Shown here: piece after piece, positions 6,852-7,873 of the stretch | Layout of the letters: every line of letters starts with the position of its first letter | How positions within the stretch are numbered: position 1 is the first letter of the stretch | Source: Planctomycetaceae bacterium | Lineage (GTDB): Bacteria > Planctomycetota > Planctomycetia > Pirellulales > Pirellulaceae | Assembly: GCA_007133715.1 (NCBI GenBank) | Contig: SLMF01000242.1 | Location: 1 to 7,873 of the forward strand | Direction of reading: 5' to 3' | DNA: 7,873 bases | The notes under the pieces: model-generated | What the model was told of the DNA's origin: nothing | Database searches by the model: none | The model's input: only the letters and a program-made list of their open reading frames with translations | Made by a program: the position numbers and the translations under genes

Positions 6852-7873
6852 ATGTGTCGAGAATCTTCCCACAACTCCCGCCCCACCCCCAGTCCCGCTG
6901 TGTCGCGGTTGAACGCGTTCCAACGACGTCAGGTGGAGCAACAGTACGAGCAGGCTATGCAACGGATGCAGGCGGCCGACTGCGATCGCCGGCAGGTGCA
7001 CCAGTGTTTGGCGAACTGCGCGTCGGCCGATCCAGCTTCTGTCCAGTATGGCGAGGCTTTACTGAGGAATCTAGCCCGAACGGCCGAGAGGGGGGCTGAA
7101 TCCGTCCCGTCGCGGCCTGCCGTTTCGCTTGCCGCTCTTGATGACATGGAAGAATCCCAAGATTGGGGGCAGGTACTAAAGATGGGGCTGGAATTACTGT
7201 GGAACTCACCCCGAAATGGTGATATCTTTGCGCGTGTAGCAAACGCCTGCCTGGTCAGCAACCATCCGCACTCGGCCTTGCTCTACGCACAAGGGGGGCT
7301 GAAAGCGTGTCCGGAGCACGCGGAATTGAATCGGCTGGCCGCCCGTGCGCTCACCGTCCTGGAACGCTTCGATCAAGCGATCCACCACTGGCGGGTTGTC
7401 GAACAGGTCACGCCGCGGGATGACGAGCCGCCGCGATGGATTGCGGCGTTGATTGTCGAGCAGACGCGTCGAAAGGCCGCAAACTCCCGCGACGTACCCT
7501 CCGAAGCAGATGTTGCGACGGAAGACGACCGTCCGCAACGAACGGCCCCACCCCCCGGGGGCGAAAGCGAACCGGCGGCGGAGACGTTGAAGCTGACCCC
7601 CCGCCAGCGGATGGAACAAGCGATCACCCGGAATCCGCAGGACGAGACGGCTTATCTCCAGTTGGCCGACTACTACGAACAACGGGAACAGTATTTCGAA
7701 GCGCAGCAAACGCTCTCCAAAGGCCGCCAGTTCTGTGACTCGCCCACCCTGATCGAGCGGTGGGAAACCGTGAGCCTGCTGCGTGCCCAGCAACAGGTCG
7801 ACAGCGCGCGGCAATGGGCCCAAGAACGGCCGACGTCGGAGGCGTTCGAGCTGGTCGAGCAGCGTGAGGCCCA
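6852..7873 (+). CDS. Tetratricopeptide-repeat protein, 3' end outside window
   Basis: The frame is open for 340 codons to the window edge. I do not recognise a named family beyond TPR, although similar proteins are common in planctomycetes. An N-terminal helical stretch (19-80, SRLNAFQRRQ onward) is followed by TPR-like helix pairs at about 102-120, 122-156 and 157-190, the last with ARALTVLERFDQAIHHW. A hydrophilic, Pro/Glu-rich linker (about 207-247) separates these from a further TPR unit (264-297, LQLADYYEQREQYFEAQQTL). No signal peptide or membrane segment is seen, so a cytosolic scaffold role is a guess. The start is uncertain. The ATG at 6852 has only an AAGGA 17 nt upstream, which is too far, and its first 16 codons are Pro/Ser-rich and look non-coding. 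A GTG at 6900 begins right at SRLNAFQRRQ and would leave 74 bp to cobA-hemD. Function unknown. Confidence 0.8.
   Translation, partial: MCRESSHNSRPTPSPAVSRLNAFQRRQVEQQYEQAMQRMQAADCDRRQVHQCLANCASADPASVQYGEALLRNLARTAERGAESVPSRPAVSLAALDDMEESQDWGQVLKMGLELLWNSPRNGDIFARVANACLVSNHPHSALLYAQGGLKACPEHAELNRLAARALTVLERFDQAIHHWRVVEQVTPRDDEPPRWIAALIVEQTRRKAANSRDVPSEADVATEDDRPQRTAPPPGGESEPAAETLKLTPRQRMEQAITRNPQDETAYLQLADYYEQREQYFEAQQTLSKGRQFCDSPTLIERWETVSLLRAQQQVDSARQWAQERPTSEAFELVEQREA
6877..6896 (-). other. G-quadruplex motif between divergent genes
   Basis: The minus strand has four guanine tracts of 3, 5, 4 and 3 bases with loops of 3, 1 and 1 nt, which satisfies the usual G3+N1-7 rule. Further G-tracts lie at 6868-6870 and 6844-6847. 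It is 51 nt upstream of the cobA-hemD ATG, on the strand that would be its mRNA if transcription begins further upstream, and on the template strand of the TPR gene. Folding and any regulatory effect are inferred. Confidence 0.4.

Noticed and set aside
6800..7099. Plus-strand frame crossing the cobA-hemD start and the TPR gene start
   Set aside because: Out of frame with the longer TPR frame, overlaps cobA-hemD, and its translation has no domain or helical pattern.
7551..7561. Run of six C then five G (palindromic) in the TPR gene, a possible frameshift site
   Set aside because: The TPR pattern continues in the same frame on both sides. The run falls in a Pro/Gly linker, so no frameshift is needed to explain it.

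Overview
The window looks like a chromosomal housekeeping region of a GC-rich planctomycete, probably of the Pirellulales type. That placement rests on three things recalled from family knowledge, not on a search: the order rpmE-prfA-prmC, a fused CobA-HemD protein, and an LplT-type transporter fused to an Aas-type acyltransferase. Nothing in the window looks mobile: there are no insertion sequences, tRNAs, rRNAs or CRISPR arrays, and no gene-free stretch exceeds about 100 bases.

Layout. Five genes read on the minus strand and one on the plus strand. From right to left on the minus strand they are cobA-hemD (6825 to 5317), rpmE (5246 to 4989), prfA (4890 to 3820), prmC (3772 to 2876) and a large MFS-PlsC-adenylation fusion (2862 to beyond position 1). 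The last runs off the left edge after 954 codons. The plus-strand gene starts at about 6852 (or 6900), encodes a TPR protein and runs off the right edge. It is divergent from cobA-hemD.

How the genes work together. A good sigma-70-like promoter lies between cobA-hemD and rpmE and should drive rpmE-prfA-prmC-MFS/Aas as one transcription unit. Within it, L31 is a ribosomal protein, RF1 terminates at UAA/UAG, and PrmC methylates the Gln of the RF1 GGQ loop. The fourth gene is only 13 nt behind prmC and looks like a lysophospholipid import and re-acylation enzyme. CobA-HemD belongs to tetrapyrrole synthesis, making uroporphyrinogen III and its methylated product precorrin-2.

Most notable points. 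(1) The adenylation domain of the fusion keeps its length and frame, but the signature loop and other active-site motifs are replaced, so it looks like a pseudo-enzyme beside an intact acyltransferase. (2) A G-quadruplex motif lies on the minus strand in the divergent cobA-hemD/TPR start region. (3) The rpmE-prfA spacer contains a GC-rich stem-loop, and its rpmE frame stays open past the RF1-specific UAG up to a UGA just before the prfA start. This suggests a speculative RF1 feedback arrangement. I found no clear evidence of a wholly new multi-gene system.
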